A stretch of 64,000 bases of DNA. Origin: DATGZX01 sp035296965 (lineage in GTDB: Bacteria; Planctomycetota; Planctomycetia; Gemmatales; Gemmataceae). The position numbers were made by a program, and so were the translations under genes. The stretch spans positions 19,447 through 83,446 of the forward strand of contig DATGZX010000156.1 of assembly GCA_035296965.1 (NCBI GenBank). Direction: 5' to 3'. A model generated the notes under the pieces. The model was given only the letters and a program-made list of their open reading frames with translations. It was not told the origin of the DNA and ran no database searches. Shown piece by piece: positions 9,202 through 19,190 of the stretch (position 1 is its first letter; each line of letters starts with the position of its first letter).

Positions 9202-10872
9202 GTGAGCGATTCCACGACTGGACCCGACTTGGCGCCAGAGCTCGAGGAAGGCCAGGATTCTCCTGAGCCGGCCTGGTTTTCGGAGTTGTTGACCTGTCCT
9301 GATTGTGGTCGCGGTCCCCTCGAATCTGCTACGCATTGTCGCTGGTGCCCTGGCTGCGGCTCTCGGTTTACAGTCCGAAACGGCATTAATTACCTATTCT
9401 CGTCCGACTTCAAAGATACTTTTGCGAAGAACAGGCTCGCCTGGAACGGTTTGAAGCGCGCACGCGGCGACCGGCCGCTCAGCCCGGAGGACGCGCTCAA
9501 GCTTCCCGAGGATGCGCAGACAAGAGATTTGCTTTTTTGGTTACGAACCCGGCTGGCTGGAGACGGCCCGCGCAGGGTGCTCGAATTGGGAGCTGGCCGT
9601 GGCTGGGCGGCGCGCACCCTGGTGGAAGATGGGCACCAGGTTATCGCCAGCGACGCACAGGATGATGACGAGATCGGCCTGGGGTTTGCATCACGGCTGC
9701 GCAGCGACAGCGCACATTGGTACGCCTGCGTCGTGACCGGCGCGGAATCGCTCCCCTTTCAATCCGGCTCCTTTGACTGTATCTATTGCTTCTCGACCTT
9801 GCGTTACATCATCGATCTGGAACGTGTTCTGCGAGAAGTCAGTCGTCTCCTGAAGCCCGGCGGCCTATTCATCGCTTTGCAAGAGCCTTTTCGCGGCCTG
9901 CTGACAACTTCGCTGCAACGGCTGCAAAATAGCGACTGTCATAAGCTGGCGCGTTGGTGGCACATCGGCCCCCTTCCGGATGGGACCGCATCGACACTAA
10001 CAAACTTCAGGACGATTTTCGGCACCCTCTTCCACGAAGTGGCCCGCCGCGCCCCGTTTTGTGTGGCGAGCGCCCGAGAACTGGGTCTGCAGGCCACGGT
10101 GTTGCCGGTGGACACTCTCTCGACGATTCCCCCCGACGGCGACCATCCAGAGAGTGAGTTGCTGCAGCGGCGCGGCTGGCTTGATGCCTTTGCTGCCGCC
10201 CATAGTCTGGAGCCTGCGCGTCTGCGCGAGACCCTCGAGTTGACCCCGCAAGACCAGAAGAGCCAACTGCTTTCGGAATTCCTTGGACACTGGGTGCATG
10301 TCGGCAACATAGAGGGCGTTCTCCTGGCCCGAAAATTGGAGCAAAAACATGGCCTTCCCGGCCATCCGCGTGCAAATGACGTGGGGCGTTGCCGCCAACT
10401 GGAGCAGCTTCTCCTCGCTTGTTCATCGAACAATTTCCTGCCCATCTACGGCTTCTATCCCGGGCAGTCCGACGAGCAGGGGACCTACCACTGGATGCAA
10501 CCGCGCGCGGGGCTGATCATCCCCGGCTGTCAGTCCGTTGAGATCACGGTGGTTATTGCGGCACGCGCGTTTTGGAGCCAGATGGTCCGGGTGGACCTGC
10601 ACCTGGAGGATGCTGGTATCCCCCTTCTGTCGTTCGTAGCCAGGCCTGGCGCAACCATTACTGTCCGGGTGCCCATTCCCAAATCCGCATCGGAGAGGCC
10701 TTCGCTGTTGCTGCGGCTCAATTCCACGATCGCCTTCATGCCCAGCGACTATGGCCCTGCTCTGGCCGCAGATTCCCGATTGCTCGCGTTGCAACTTCGC
10801 TCGGTGCGCCCAGGCAATGTGCAGTCGTCGTCGATCGCCTCCCTTCTCGAGAATCTCAGGCCGGCAGCCTGA
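9202..10872 (+). CDS. SAM-dependent class I methyltransferase with N-terminal zinc ribbon
   Basis: The 556-residue protein starts at a GTG. An N-terminal zinc-ribbon-like segment, CPDCGRGPL...CRWCPGCGS (about 32-53), resembles the Trm112-like motif often fused to methyltransferases. The methyltransferase core at about 115-240 has VLELGAGRGWAARTL (SAM loop), an acidic strand end IASDAQ, and SRLLKPGGLFIALQEP. The last 250 residues are beta-rich and unrecognised. Its place after a glycosyltransferase suggests methylation of a glycan or lipid-linked sugar, but the substrate is unknown. Confidence 0.82.
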   Translation: MSDSTTGPDLAPELEEGQDSPEPAWFSELLTCPDCGRGPLESATHCRWCPGCGSRFTVRNGINYLFSSDFKDTFAKNRLAWNGLKRARGDRPLSPEDALKLPEDAQTRDLLFWLRTRLAGDGPRRVLELGAGRGWAARTLVEDGHQVIASDAQDDDEIGLGFASRLRSDSAHWYACVVTGAESLPFQSGSFDCIYCFSTLRYIIDLERVLREVSRLLKPGGLFIALQEPFRGLLTTSLQRLQNSDCHKLARWWHIGPLPDGTASTLTNFRTIFGTLFHEVARRAPFCVASARELGLQATVLPVDTLSTIPPDGDHPESELLQRRGWLDAFAAAHSLEPARLRETLELTPQDQKSQLLSEFLGHWVHVGNIEGVLLARKLEQKHGLPGHPRANDVGRCRQLEQLLLACSSNNFLPIYGFYPGQSDEQGTYHWMQPRAGLIIPGCQSVEITVVIAARAFWSQMVRVDLHLEDAGIPLLSFVARPGATITVRVPIPKSASERPSLLLRLNSTIAFMPSDYGPALAADSRLLALQLRSVRPGNVQSSSIASLLENLRPAA

Positions 10873-11201
10873 AGCCGAATTAAAGAATAAGAAAGTTGCT
10901 TCAGGCGCGTAACAACCGTCTGGAAAACCGATCCTGGATCATAGAGGCAGTCTCGACCGCGGTGGGAGACAGCGTCGTCCGCGCGGATGTTGCCGGTCGT
11001 TGACGCAAGAACGGCAGCGGCTTAGACTTCGAGATAGTCCTCTCCACCGGATCGGGCTGGTGCTCTGTTATTCCTCTCGCGCTGAGTGCGTAGTTCGGTG
11101 AAGCTGGAATTGCAAGCTCAGCAATTCCGACCTGTGAGAGCACCGTGGACGAACGTGGATGGCGGACTTCTCAGAAGGGGCGAGGAGGCGCTGCGATTGT
11201 G

Positions 11202-11831
11202 ATGTCCTTACCAGGCCATCCGGCTAATCGTTTGCTGGGAGAAGCGCGCGCTGGGCGAAGCGAGAGCCTGGGCTCCCTGCTCGAGCTCTATCGCGAATAC
11301 CTACGCGTGTTGGCTCGAGCCCAGCTCAACCCGCGCCTCCAGGCGCGTGCCAGCCCGTCCGACCTTGTTCAGGAAACCTTCTTGCAGGCATGCCGTCACT
11401 TTGAGCAGTTTCGCGGCAGCACAGAAAAAGAATGGTTGGCCTGGCTGCGGCGTATCCTCGTGCACAGCTTGGCGCAGCTCGTGGAACGGCAGGTGTTGAC
11501 GCAAAAGCGCGACATATCTCGGAATGTCACGACGGGACAAGGTCAGAGGACTTCCAATAGTTCCTCCGGCGCGGCAGAACCTGCTTTGATCAGCCCTGGG
11601 AGTTCACCCAGCGCGCAGGCCCAGCGCCGCGAACTTGCAGCGCTGGTGGCGGATCAACTCGCTCGGCTGCCTGCGGACTACCGCGAAGTCTTGATGCTGC
11701 GCAACATCGAAAGTCTTCCGTTCGAGGAAGTGGCCCGGCGCATGGGCCGCACCTCCGGGGCCGTGCGCATTCTTTGGTTACGGGCGCTCGGCCAACTTCG
11801 GGAGATGCATGCAGGGGAAGGGCAGGCATGA
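11202..11831 (+). CDS. ECF-type RNA polymerase sigma factor
   Basis: The protein has about 209 residues. Region 2 contains LVQETFLQACRHFEQFRGSTEKEWLAWLRRI, and region 4 near the C-terminus contains LPADYREVLMLRNIESLPFEEVARRMGRTSGAVRILWLRAL, a typical helix-turn-helix. The linker between the two regions is Ser-rich. It would direct polymerase to a small regulon. ATG 11202 is preferred although AGGAGG is 13 bases away; a GTG at 11145 would add 19 residues. The last four bases (ATGA) are shared with the start of the kinase gene, so the two are probably translated together and function as a pair. Confidence 0.9.
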   Translation: MSLPGHPANRLLGEARAGRSESLGSLLELYREYLRVLARAQLNPRLQARASPSDLVQETFLQACRHFEQFRGSTEKEWLAWLRRILVHSLAQLVERQVLTQKRDISRNVTTGQGQRTSNSSSGAAEPALISPGSSPSAQAQRRELAALVADQLARLPADYREVLMLRNIESLPFEEVARRMGRTSGAVRILWLRALGQLREMHAGEGQA

Positions 11832-14092
11832 ACATGGAATGCGATGGCACAACCCCGTCAGCCGAGATCTCGTCGCAGCAGTCCACCCTCGTGCTCGGCA
11901 TCCTCGAAGAGTACCTGGAAAATCGCGAGCGCGGTGACGGCCAGCGGCCCCAGGAACTGCTCGACCGCTATCCTGATCTTGCCCCAGTGCTGGAGCCTTA
12001 TCTGGAAACCCTGGAAGCCCTCGATGGAGCCGCCGCCAGCTTGAAAGGTGCGGCACGCGAATCCGAGCCAGCACCGTCGGCCGCGCCCGCCGAACAAGAT
12101 CGCATTGGTGATTTCCAAATCCTGCGCGAGGTTGGTCGAGGCGGCATGGGCGTGGTTTATGAAGCCAAGCAATTATCGCTCGGCCGCCGCGTGGCTCTCA
12201 AGGTGCTCCCGGTTGCGGCCGGCATGGACGCAAAGCAGCTCCAACGCTTCAGAAACGAGGCCCAGGCGGCTGCCAACTTGCATCACAACCACATTGTGCC
12301 CATTTATTTCGTAGGCAGCGACCGGGGCGTCCACTACTACGCCATGCAATTCATCGACGGGCAAACCCTTGCCGAAGTGATCGCCGAAGTGCGCCACTTG
12401 GCGGTTGGCGGCGCCCAGGGCAGGCAGGACGAAGTCGCCGCCGTCCCCGAGCCTGCCGATTCGGACAAGCCCACGCCGACGGTGGACATGCCCACCCCCC
12501 CGGCAGTCCCCCTCTCGACGGAGCGATCGAATCGAAGTCCCGCTTTCTTTCGCTCAGTCGCTCAATTGGGCCGGCAGGCCGCCGAAGCCCTCGAACACGC
12601 TCATCAACTTGGTGTGATCCATCGCGACATCAAGCCTGCCAATCTCCTCCTCGAGGCGACAGGCCACCTGTGGATCACGGATTTTGGCCTAGCACGTTGG
12701 TCCACCGAGCAGAGCCTCACGGTGACCGGCGACCTGGTCGGCACGCTTCGCTATATGAGCCCAGAGCAGGCCCTCGCCAAACGAGGTCTCGTGGACCATC
12801 GCAGCGACATCTATTCCCTGGGCGTTACGCTCTATGAAATGCTGACGCAGCAGCCCGCGCTTGCGGGAACCGACAGAGCAGAATTGCTGCGGCAGATAGT
12901 TCACGAAGATCCCCAAAAGCCAACGCGCCTGAATCCGCGCATCCCCGTGGAACTCGAAACGATCGTGCTGAAGGCGATGACCAAGGAACCTGAACACCGC
13001 TATGCGACGGCGCAGGAATTGGGGGATGATCTGCAGCGGTTCTTGGACAATCGGCCTATCCAGGCCAGACCGCCCACGGCGCGCGAGCGAACAGCCAAGT
13101 GGGTGCGTAGACACCAGCCGCTGGTCACTATTGCGGGGGCCCTCGCGGTGCTGACCATGCTCGCCCTCTTTGCCACGACGCTGCTGATCTGGACAAAAGA
13201 ACGGGAAACCAACGCGCAACGCCAGCGCGCGGAGCAGAACTTCGACAAAGCCTTGAAGGGAACAAAGGACCTGTTGCTGAAACTGGAAGACCCACGCTGG
13301 AAAAACGTGCCTGGCAGCTCCGCGATTCTCGATGATATCGTCGGCAAGGGACTGGAGATTTTGCATGGTTTCGTCCACGAAGACAGCCCGGATCCTGCAG
13401 TCCAGTTCGAGACGGCGCGGACCCTGGTTCTGATTGGCCAGGTCAACATGGTCTGGCACCGGGTGAAGCCTTCCATCCAGGCATTGCGAAGGGCGTTCGC
13501 CCTCTTCGAAAGGCTCTCGGCTACCGACCCCGCGAATCCCGCCTACAGGCTCGAGTACGGAAATGGCCTGCTCCTGCTGGGGTCGCTCGATATCTCGACC
13601 AAGCAGCCTGAGCAGGCTGCCACGCACTATGCCCAGGGACTGGAGCAATATCGCCTCCTATTGCCGCACGCCAAGGGAGGCGAAGAACTCAACCGCCTGG
13701 CGTGGCTCCTGGTGACCTGTCCGGTAGTCTCACTCCGGGAACCCGCCGAGGCCCTGAGACTTGCCACGCAGGCCGTCGAGCGCGTGCCCAATGAGGCAAG
13801 GTTTTGGAACACGCTGGGGGTAGCCTGCTACCGGACGGATGACCTGACGGGTGCCCGGGCTGCACTGGAAAAATCCATGGGCCTCGGCAGCGGCGGCGAT
13901 GCCTACGATTGGCTGTTTCTGGCAATGATTTCCTATCGGCAGGGCGACCAAGCACATGCTCGTCAGTGGTACGACCGGTCGGAAGAGTGGATCGAGCAGC
14001 ACCCACCACTGGCATACGATCTCGCCCTCTTCAAAGAAGAAGCCAGGGAATTACTGTCGCGGCAAGAGACGCAAACAATTGGGAAACAGTAG
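11828..14092 (+). CDS. Membrane Ser/Thr protein kinase with extracytoplasmic TPR-like domain
   Basis: The 754-residue kinase overlaps the sigma-factor stop by four bases. A 90-residue N-terminal segment precedes the kinase domain at about 94-410, with the glycine loop GRGGMGVVY at 103-111, Lys125, catalytic loop VIHRDIKPAN with Asp267, and TDFGLA at 284-289. The linker at about 190-240 is rich in Pro and Asp and is an insertion relative to minimal kinases. A single membrane helix spans 432-455. The rest contains TPR-like repeats (GLEQYRLLLPHAKGG, FWNTLGVACYRTDDLTGARAALEKSM). The layout suggests a sensor outside the membrane controlling a kinase inside, acting on or beside the sigma factor. 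Confidence 0.92.
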   Translation: MNMECDGTTPSAEISSQQSTLVLGILEEYLENRERGDGQRPQELLDRYPDLAPVLEPYLETLEALDGAAASLKGAARESEPAPSAAPAEQDRIGDFQILREVGRGGMGVVYEAKQLSLGRRVALKVLPVAAGMDAKQLQRFRNEAQAAANLHHNHIVPIYFVGSDRGVHYYAMQFIDGQTLAEVIAEVRHLAVGGAQGRQDEVAAVPEPADSDKPTPTVDMPTPPAVPLSTERSNRSPAFFRSVAQLGRQAAEALEHAHQLGVIHRDIKPANLLLEATGHLWITDFGLARWSTEQSLTVTGDLVGTLRYMSPEQALAKRGLVDHRSDIYSLGVTLYEMLTQQPALAGTDRAELLRQIVHEDPQKPTRLNPRIPVELETIVLKAMTKEPEHRYATAQELGDDLQRFLDNRPIQARPPTARERTAKWVRRHQPLVTIAGALAVLTMLALFATTLLIWTKERETNAQRQRAEQNFDKALKGTKDLLLKLEDPRWKNVPGSSAILDDIVGKGLEILHGFVHEDSPDPAVQFETARTLVLIGQVNMVWHRVKPSIQALRRAFALFERLSATDPANPAYRLEYGNGLLLLGSLDISTKQPEQAATHYAQGLEQYRLLLPHAKGGEELNRLAWLLVTCPVVSLREPAEALRLATQAVERVPNEARFWNTLGVACYRTDDLTGARAALEKSMGLGSGGDAYDWLFLAMISYRQGDQAHARQWYDRSEEWIEQHPPLAYDLALFKEEARELLSRQETQTIGKQ

Positions 14093-14148
14093 CGGGCCCT
14101 CTACAAAGTTCGCGCGCCGCACCGTAGCCCGCTGATCTTAAGTCCAGT

Positions 14149-14164
14149 CTCCCTGTACAGGGAG
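14149..14164. terminator. Short perfect palindrome downstream of the kinase gene
   Basis: CTCCCTGTACAGGGAG is a perfect 16-base palindrome 57 bases after the kinase stop, within the 266-base gap before the beta-helix gene. No U tract follows, so a terminator role is only a guess; an operator is equally possible. Confidence 0.3.
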
Positions 14165-14358
14165 CACGAGCGCATCACTCGGAAAGCCCAGGATTCACCT
14201 TGGCGCTGAGAGCCTACCCGCTCTCACGCGTTCGGGTTCGCGCCGCCCATCCAGGAACATTCTGCGCGCTCAGCATCGCTCCACGGTCAAGGTCTGCGCG
14301 CATGGAGCGCTGTCGACTTGTCATACCGCAGACCCATCCTCCTTAGGAGACGCAAGCC

Positions 14359-16542
14359 ATGTTGTTCGCATCGATTCTCGATTCCCTCTGGCGAATTCCC
14401 AGCGGTCACGCGCGACAGCTGGTCCATCGCCCATCCTCTCCGCCGCGGCAGCGCCCGCGCCGACGAACCTTCCAGCCGACGTTCGAGTCCCTGGAAGACC
14501 GCACCGCTCTAAGCACCCTCACGGTGCTCAATAACGCGGACAGCGGTCCCGGCTCCCTCCGCAACGCTCTTGCCATTGCCAACAATGGCGACCAGATCTT
14601 CTTCAACCACCACCTCGCTTCCGAGACGATCACTCTTACTAGCGGTCCCCTGGCGATCAACACCAGCGTCGCCATCACAGGGCTGGGTGCAAACCAGTTA
14701 GCGATCAGCGGCGATGCCGCCAGCCGGGTGTTCTCCGTCAGCGGCGGTGTGACTGCATCGATTACAAACCTCACGATCGCGAACGGACTTGCGGACCAGG
14801 GCGGCGGTATCGACAACGCTGGAACGTTGACTCTCAGCAACGATACATTGGTCAACAACGAAGCCCTGGGGGACTCGAGCACGACGGGATTGGGAGGCGG
14901 CGTTTTCAATGAGCCAGGGGCCAGCCTCGCGGTCAAACACACGACTTTCATGGAAAATCAGAACGCGGGCGGGACGGTCGGATTGGGCTTTGGCGGCGCT
15001 CTGATGAATGAGGGCACGCTGACCATCAGCGCCAGCAACTTCACTGGGAATACTGCTACGGGCGGGGGCAATGGCTACGGGGCAGGAGGCGCCATTTCCA
15101 ATCAGGGGACCGCGACGGCGGTCATCGACCAGACGACCTTCTATGCCAACCAGGCCATCGACGGCGTCGGCTTTCTCGCGGCGGGCGGGGCCATCGACAA
15201 CGAATCGGGAGCCACTCTAAAGGTGACGAGTTCCATCTTCTCGAGCAACGAGGCCAACGGCAGCAACACCTACACTCTTGGCGGGGCCATCTTGAGCTAT
15301 CAGGCAACATTGACTGTTGCCAACACCTGCTTCATGAACAACACTGCCCCCGGTTTCAGGTTTGGCGAGAGCGGTGCCATCGATAACGAAAACGGCCCTG
15401 CAACGATCATCGGTTGCACTTTCACCGCGAACGTTGCCAACGCCGTCGGCGCCGGCGGGTACAGCAATGCCGGTGCCATCACCAATCTGTTCGCCACGAT
15501 GACAATTAGCAGTTCGTCCTTTATCAACAATCAGTCCGTCGCCGGCAACGGCGCCAACGAGGTCACGACCTTTGGGCAATCCATTGGCGGCGCGATCCTT
15601 AACCAGGGGGCAACGCTCACGCTCAACAACTGTACGCTGAGCGGCAACGTCGCCAAGGGTGGCGACGGCGGCGTCAACAATCCCGATTTCGCCGTCGGCA
15701 GCGCGCTTGGAGGCGGCATCTTCAATTACAACAACGCCACGCTCAACGCCACGGGCTGCACCTTGACCAACAACAAAGCCATCGCTGGCAGCAGTGCCGC
15801 CGGCTTTGGAACGCAAGCGGATGGCGGCGGCATCGACAACGACGTTGGTTCCACGCTCACCCTCGTCAACAGTAAATTGACCGGCAACCAGGCTATCGGC
15901 GGCCCAGGCGCGGCCGGATACCACGGCGGCGACGGCATCGGCGGCGGTATCGTCACTCAATATGGATCGAGCGCGACGATCAAAGGTTGCGTGCTCGCCG
16001 GCAATGAAGCACTCGGCGGAGCCGGCGGGGCAGGCGGCAGCGGTGGCAGGGGCTTCGGCGGCGGCATCATTTGTGGCCACCCGAACAATGCGAATCCGGA
16101 CGGCGCTACGCTGGCGATGACGAATACCTCGGTCCTTGCCAATCTAGCACAGGGCGGGGCTGGAGGAACCGGCGCCGTGGGCGGCGACGGACTTGGTGGC
16201 GGCATCCTCATCGAGGCTACGGCCAGCGGCACGGTCCAGGGTGGCACTGTTTCACTCAATCAGGCTATAGGTGGTGCCGGCGGCTCAGGAGGCAACGGCG
16301 CTGACGGCACAGGAGGGGGCATTGATGCCGATGGCGGCACCCTCAGCTTGAACTCCGCAATCGTTGTGGCAAACCTCGCACTCGGCGGCGCCGCGGGCAA
16401 CGGCGGCAGCTCAGGCCAGGGATTAGGGGGAGGCGTTTACGTTGCAGCAAGCTCCACAGCAAGCGAGACGCAATCGCTAATCTTTGCCAACTTCGCCTCC
16501 ACTAGCGGCAACGATGTGTTTGGGATCTTGATGAGGCATTGA
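14359..16542 (+). CDS. Large exported right-handed beta-helix protein with planctomycete N-terminal motif
   Basis: The 727-residue protein starts at an ATG preceded by TTAGGAG. The N-terminus carries a basic stretch and FESLEDRTALST at about 43-54, the LExLExR-like motif typical of planctomycete exported giant proteins. The rest is a long run of short repeats of the type TISGSNFTGNTA...GGAI.N.G.ATL, rich in Gly, Asn, Thr and Ala, matching polymorphic outer-membrane/pectate-lyase-like beta-helix proteins. No catalytic residues were identified. A surface or cell-wall structural or adhesive role is inferred. The coding region is unusually GC-rich and repetitive, which creates long spurious reading frames on the opposite strand. 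Confidence 0.87.
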   Translation: MLFASILDSLWRIPSGHARQLVHRPSSPPRQRPRRRTFQPTFESLEDRTALSTLTVLNNADSGPGSLRNALAIANNGDQIFFNHHLASETITLTSGPLAINTSVAITGLGANQLAISGDAASRVFSVSGGVTASITNLTIANGLADQGGGIDNAGTLTLSNDTLVNNEALGDSSTTGLGGGVFNEPGASLAVKHTTFMENQNAGGTVGLGFGGALMNEGTLTISASNFTGNTATGGGNGYGAGGAISNQGTATAVIDQTTFYANQAIDGVGFLAAGGAIDNESGATLKVTSSIFSSNEANGSNTYTLGGAILSYQATLTVANTCFMNNTAPGFRFGESGAIDNENGPATIIGCTFTANVANAVGAGGYSNAGAITNLFATMTISSSSFINNQSVAGNGANEVTTFGQSIGGAILNQGATLTLNNCTLSGNVAKGGDGGVNNPDFAVGSALGGGIFNYNNATLNATGCTLTNNKAIAGSSAAGFGTQADGGGIDNDVGSTLTLVNSKLTGNQAIGGPGAAGYHGGDGIGGGIVTQYGSSATIKGCVLAGNEALGGAGGAGGSGGRGFGGGIICGHPNNANPDGATLAMTNTSVLANLAQGGAGGTGAVGGDGLGGGILIEATASGTVQGGTVSLNQAIGGAGGSGGNGADGTGGGIDADGGTLSLNSAIVVANLALGGAAGNGGSSGQGLGGGVYVAASSTASETQSLIFANFASTSGNDVFGILMRH

Positions 16543-16564
16543 TTGAAAGTGGCTGTCCCCAAAG

Positions 16565-16594
16565 CCCCTCTCCCACGTGCTCGCGGGAGAGGGG
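16565..16594. terminator. Hairpin between convergent genes
   Basis: CCCCTCTCCC and GGGAGAGGGG form a 10-bp perfect stem around a 10-base loop. It sits 23 bases after the beta-helix stop and 36 bases before the end of the convergent GT9 gene, so it is well placed to terminate both transcripts. Confidence 0.6.
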
Positions 16595-16629
16595 ATAGGA
16601 CCCATGCGGCCTAGAGGACCTATAACCCT

Positions 16630-17676
16630 TTATGCCGCGCTCGCCCCGACCTTTTCCGACCAAGGCGCCTCAGTCATCCATACTCCCCCTACGTAACGTT
16701 CGGTCGACAGATCAAGGCCTGCCAGATAGGTGCCAAGACACTGATGAACTTGCCGCGGCGTGAGATTCGTCAAGCATTCCTGCGTGTGACACATATTCAC
16801 AGACGCCCGGCTAAATTGCTGGCAAGGACTGCATAGGTAGCGGCGGGAAAGAATGGCATTGAAACGGCCAAGCGGCGCGAACCGCCTCCAGGGACTCCCG
16901 CCAAACAAGGACAACACCGGCCGGGCCAGAGCGGCCAGATGCGCCGTACCCGAATCGGTGGCGACGATCAAATCTACTAGTTGGTGAAGACGTCCGAGGG
17001 TAGTCCCGAAGTCGTTGCCGCCAATCACTATTTGCGGAAAGTAGCCAATCGACCCGAGCAATGCGTCGCCGAGAATCTGCAGCCGACCTCTTTCTGCCGG
17101 CCCACCCACCAGAACGGTTGCAATGTGGTCGCGATGGAGCAGCTCCGCAAGCTCCAACCAATGACACAAAGGCCAGGCATTCAGGCGAAAACCGGCCGAA
17201 ATGCCAAGGCCAATCGCTTTGGGGTTGGTGGGCCGACGATTCGTGGCCGGCAAGCTCGGATAGGTATAAGAGTCCAGGATTTCATAAGGCCCGGTCAACG
17301 ATGCGACGATGTCTCGGTGCTCCGCGGCAACGTGCCTCTCCGAGTCGGCAAGCGAGGGAGCATGATATTCGATATCGGGAATCGTGAGGGAACGCTGAAT
17401 CTGCCCGTCCCAGCGCAGGCAGATCAGCAGGTCGATCTCTTCGCGCAGGATCTGGTGGCGGGCCTGCTCCCCAAGGTCGCGCCCGCGATCCTTATCCAGG
17501 TGTGGAAGGAGCATGGGGAGCGCCCGCAGACCGGGAAACAGGTGACCGGCTAGCGGCACGTTCCTGGGATGACACAACAAGGTCAGGTCGGTGAAACGGC
17601 GGCGCAGTGCGGCAATGGCCGGCGCGGAAAGAATGAGGTCGCCCAGGTGGTCTGGTTTGAGGATGCCGACTCTCAC
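16630..17676 (-). CDS. Glycosyltransferase family 9 (ADP-heptose:LPS heptosyltransferase-like)
   Basis: The 348-residue protein opens with MRVGILKPDHLGDLILSAPA, typical of the GT9 N-terminal domain. The donor domain has AIGLGISAGFRLNAWP, TVLVGGPAE and the ATDSGTAHLAALARPVLSLFG motif that binds the nucleotide-sugar. A Cys-rich patch (CSPCQQF...CHTQECL) at about 292-310 is common in the family. It probably adds a heptose or related sugar to a lipid-linked glycan. It overlaps the upstream gene by four bases (ATGA) and is the last gene of a three-gene minus-strand operon. Confidence 0.87.
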   Translation of the reverse strand: MRVGILKPDHLGDLILSAPAIAALRRRFTDLTLLCHPRNVPLAGHLFPGLRALPMLLPHLDKDRGRDLGEQARHQILREEIDLLICLRWDGQIQRSLTIPDIEYHAPSLADSERHVAAEHRDIVASLTGPYEILDSYTYPSLPATNRRPTNPKAIGLGISAGFRLNAWPLCHWLELAELLHRDHIATVLVGGPAERGRLQILGDALLGSIGYFPQIVIGGNDFGTTLGRLHQLVDLIVATDSGTAHLAALARPVLSLFGGSPWRRFAPLGRFNAILSRRYLCSPCQQFSRASVNMCHTQECLTNLTPRQVHQCLGTYLAGLDLSTERYVGGVWMTEAPWSEKVGASAA

Positions 17677-18014
17677 GCCGATTTCCTCAGCGGTTGCGCG
17701 GGTGGACTTTCGGCGCTCTTGTGCGAGTTCGCATGGAGAAGTTCCAGCAGATGCTCATTGATCAGAGACTGGATGACTGCATTCGTAGAGGTGAGCTGCA
17801 GCAAGGAGATCATGGCGCGCTCGAAGTCGGGCCACGATTTGCTCCGGTCGAAGTTTTCCTTGGCGGACAGGTATTCAAGTCGAACTTTCTCTTGAGCGAG
17901 GACCAGCGCACCTGTGCCTGAACGCGCCAGGTTTTCGAGCTGCCCCAGGCGAATGATGCCGCGTTTGGATCGGAACCCGCGTCGGAGGATGTATTTCAAG
18001 AACCAGTAGATCAT
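17673..18014 (-). CDS. Small hypothetical protein between two glycosyltransferases
   Basis: This 113-residue protein is not recognised. It has a short hydrophobic, aromatic N-terminus (MIYWFLKYILRRGF) followed by basic residues, which could be a membrane anchor, and a helical, charged middle section. It lies 27 bases after the upstream GT4 gene and overlaps the GT9 gene by four bases, so it is probably cotranscribed and translated with them. A helper role in glycan assembly is inferred from position only. Confidence 0.65.
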   Translation of the reverse strand: MIYWFLKYILRRGFRSKRGIIRLGQLENLARSGTGALVLAQEKVRLEYLSAKENFDRSKSWPDFERAMISLLQLTSTNAVIQSLINEHLLELLHANSHKSAESPPAQPLRKSA

Positions 18015-18041
18015 TCTGGAGGACCCTCGTTCGCCAGTTCG

Positions 18042-19190
18042 TCAGGCCGCGGCCTGGTATTGCAGCACGTCCGCTAGTCCGTCGTAAAACTTGGGCCAGG
18101 TGAATGCGCGCGCGAGTTCTTTGGCGCGCTCGGACAGTCGGCTGCGCTCGGCCGGACTCAGTTCCACAATCTCGCGAAGTCCCTGGGCGATTTCCGACGG
18201 AGAGTAGGGATTAACGTAAAGGGCAGCGTCTTGGGCAATTTCAGGCGAAGCGCCCATGATCGTCGACAAGCACACGCAGCCCCTGTGCATGGCCTCGAGC
18301 AGCGGCAGTCCGAATCCCTCGCAGAAACTCGGGTAGATGAAGGCCAGGCATTGTTCATAGGCGGCAGCTACTTCTTCATCGGAAACGAATCCCAGCACGT
18401 CTACCCCCGGCGTGGCCCTCGCCAATGCCAGCACGGGGTGGTCCTCCGGAGGCAGGCTGCCAATGATCCGCAGCCGAATACCACGAGTGGCAAAGAGCTG
18501 CGATTCTGCGTAGGCGCGGATGAGCCCCGGCACATTCTTGCGTGGCTCGAGGTTGCCGACGAAAAGCAGAAACGGCTTGGCCTTCGAGTGCGCTTCCTGG
18601 GGCGCGGGCATCGGAAACGAGAACAAGCCAAGTGGCAACACCGTGATGCGCGAAGGCGCGATCCCCCAGTTCACGCGCATCTGATCGGCCGTGTTTTGAC
18701 ACGACGCCACAATATGGCAGCGCGACTGGGCCATCAGCTCGAACGCCAGGTTATAGAGCCGCGTAACGCCCGCGCCATGCCAGCCGGGGTCGCTCACTGT
18801 CGTGATATCGTAGACGATCACGACACCGTTGCCGGGAGAACCGTAGAAAACTGTGTAAAGGGGATCGAGAAAGAGAGAGACGCCGCCGGCGCGCCAGCGT
18901 GGCACAGGAGCGGTTGCAAATCTCGTCTTACAGAAGATTTCGGGTTTCGTGGAAGCCCAGTGCAACCATTCTTGCGATTTACGGAACAACCACTGGTTCC
19001 ACCATGTCTTCGGTTCGGCATCCTGGGCAGCGACACGGGCCAACAGAGCAGAACAGCTCACGCGAAAACCGCGCTGCTGCAATTGCCCAGGAATCGCCCG
19101 GCACATCTTGTAGACCGCCGTGCGATTCACCAGGACTGGGCCGAGTTCGCAGTGTACTCGAGGTGGCTTCCGCGCCATGCACTTACCCAT
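18042..19190 (-). CDS. Glycosyltransferase family 4
   Basis: The 382-residue GT-B enzyme carries LLFVGNLEPRKNVPGLIRAYA at about 208-228, followed by VLGFVSDEEVAAAYEQCLAFIYPS and the E-x7-E donor motif CEGFGLPLLEAMHRG. These are the hallmarks of retaining GT4 enzymes using nucleotide sugars. The N-terminal acceptor domain is less conserved, so the acceptor is unknown. It is the first gene of a minus-strand operon with the 113-residue protein and the GT9 gene. No strong ribosome-binding site precedes the ATG at 19190; ATG 19178 is an alternative. Confidence 0.88.
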   Translation of the reverse strand: MGKCMARKPPRVHCELGPVLVNRTAVYKMCRAIPGQLQQRGFRVSCSALLARVAAQDAEPKTWWNQWLFRKSQEWLHWASTKPEIFCKTRFATAPVPRWRAGGVSLFLDPLYTVFYGSPGNGVVIVYDITTVSDPGWHGAGVTRLYNLAFELMAQSRCHIVASCQNTADQMRVNWGIAPSRITVLPLGLFSFPMPAPQEAHSKAKPFLLFVGNLEPRKNVPGLIRAYAESQLFATRGIRLRIIGSLPPEDHPVLALARATPGVDVLGFVSDEEVAAAYEQCLAFIYPSFCEGFGLPLLEAMHRGCVCLSTIMGASPEIAQDAALYVNPYSPSEIAQGLREIVELSPAERSRLSERAKELARAFTWPKFYDGLADVLQYQAAA

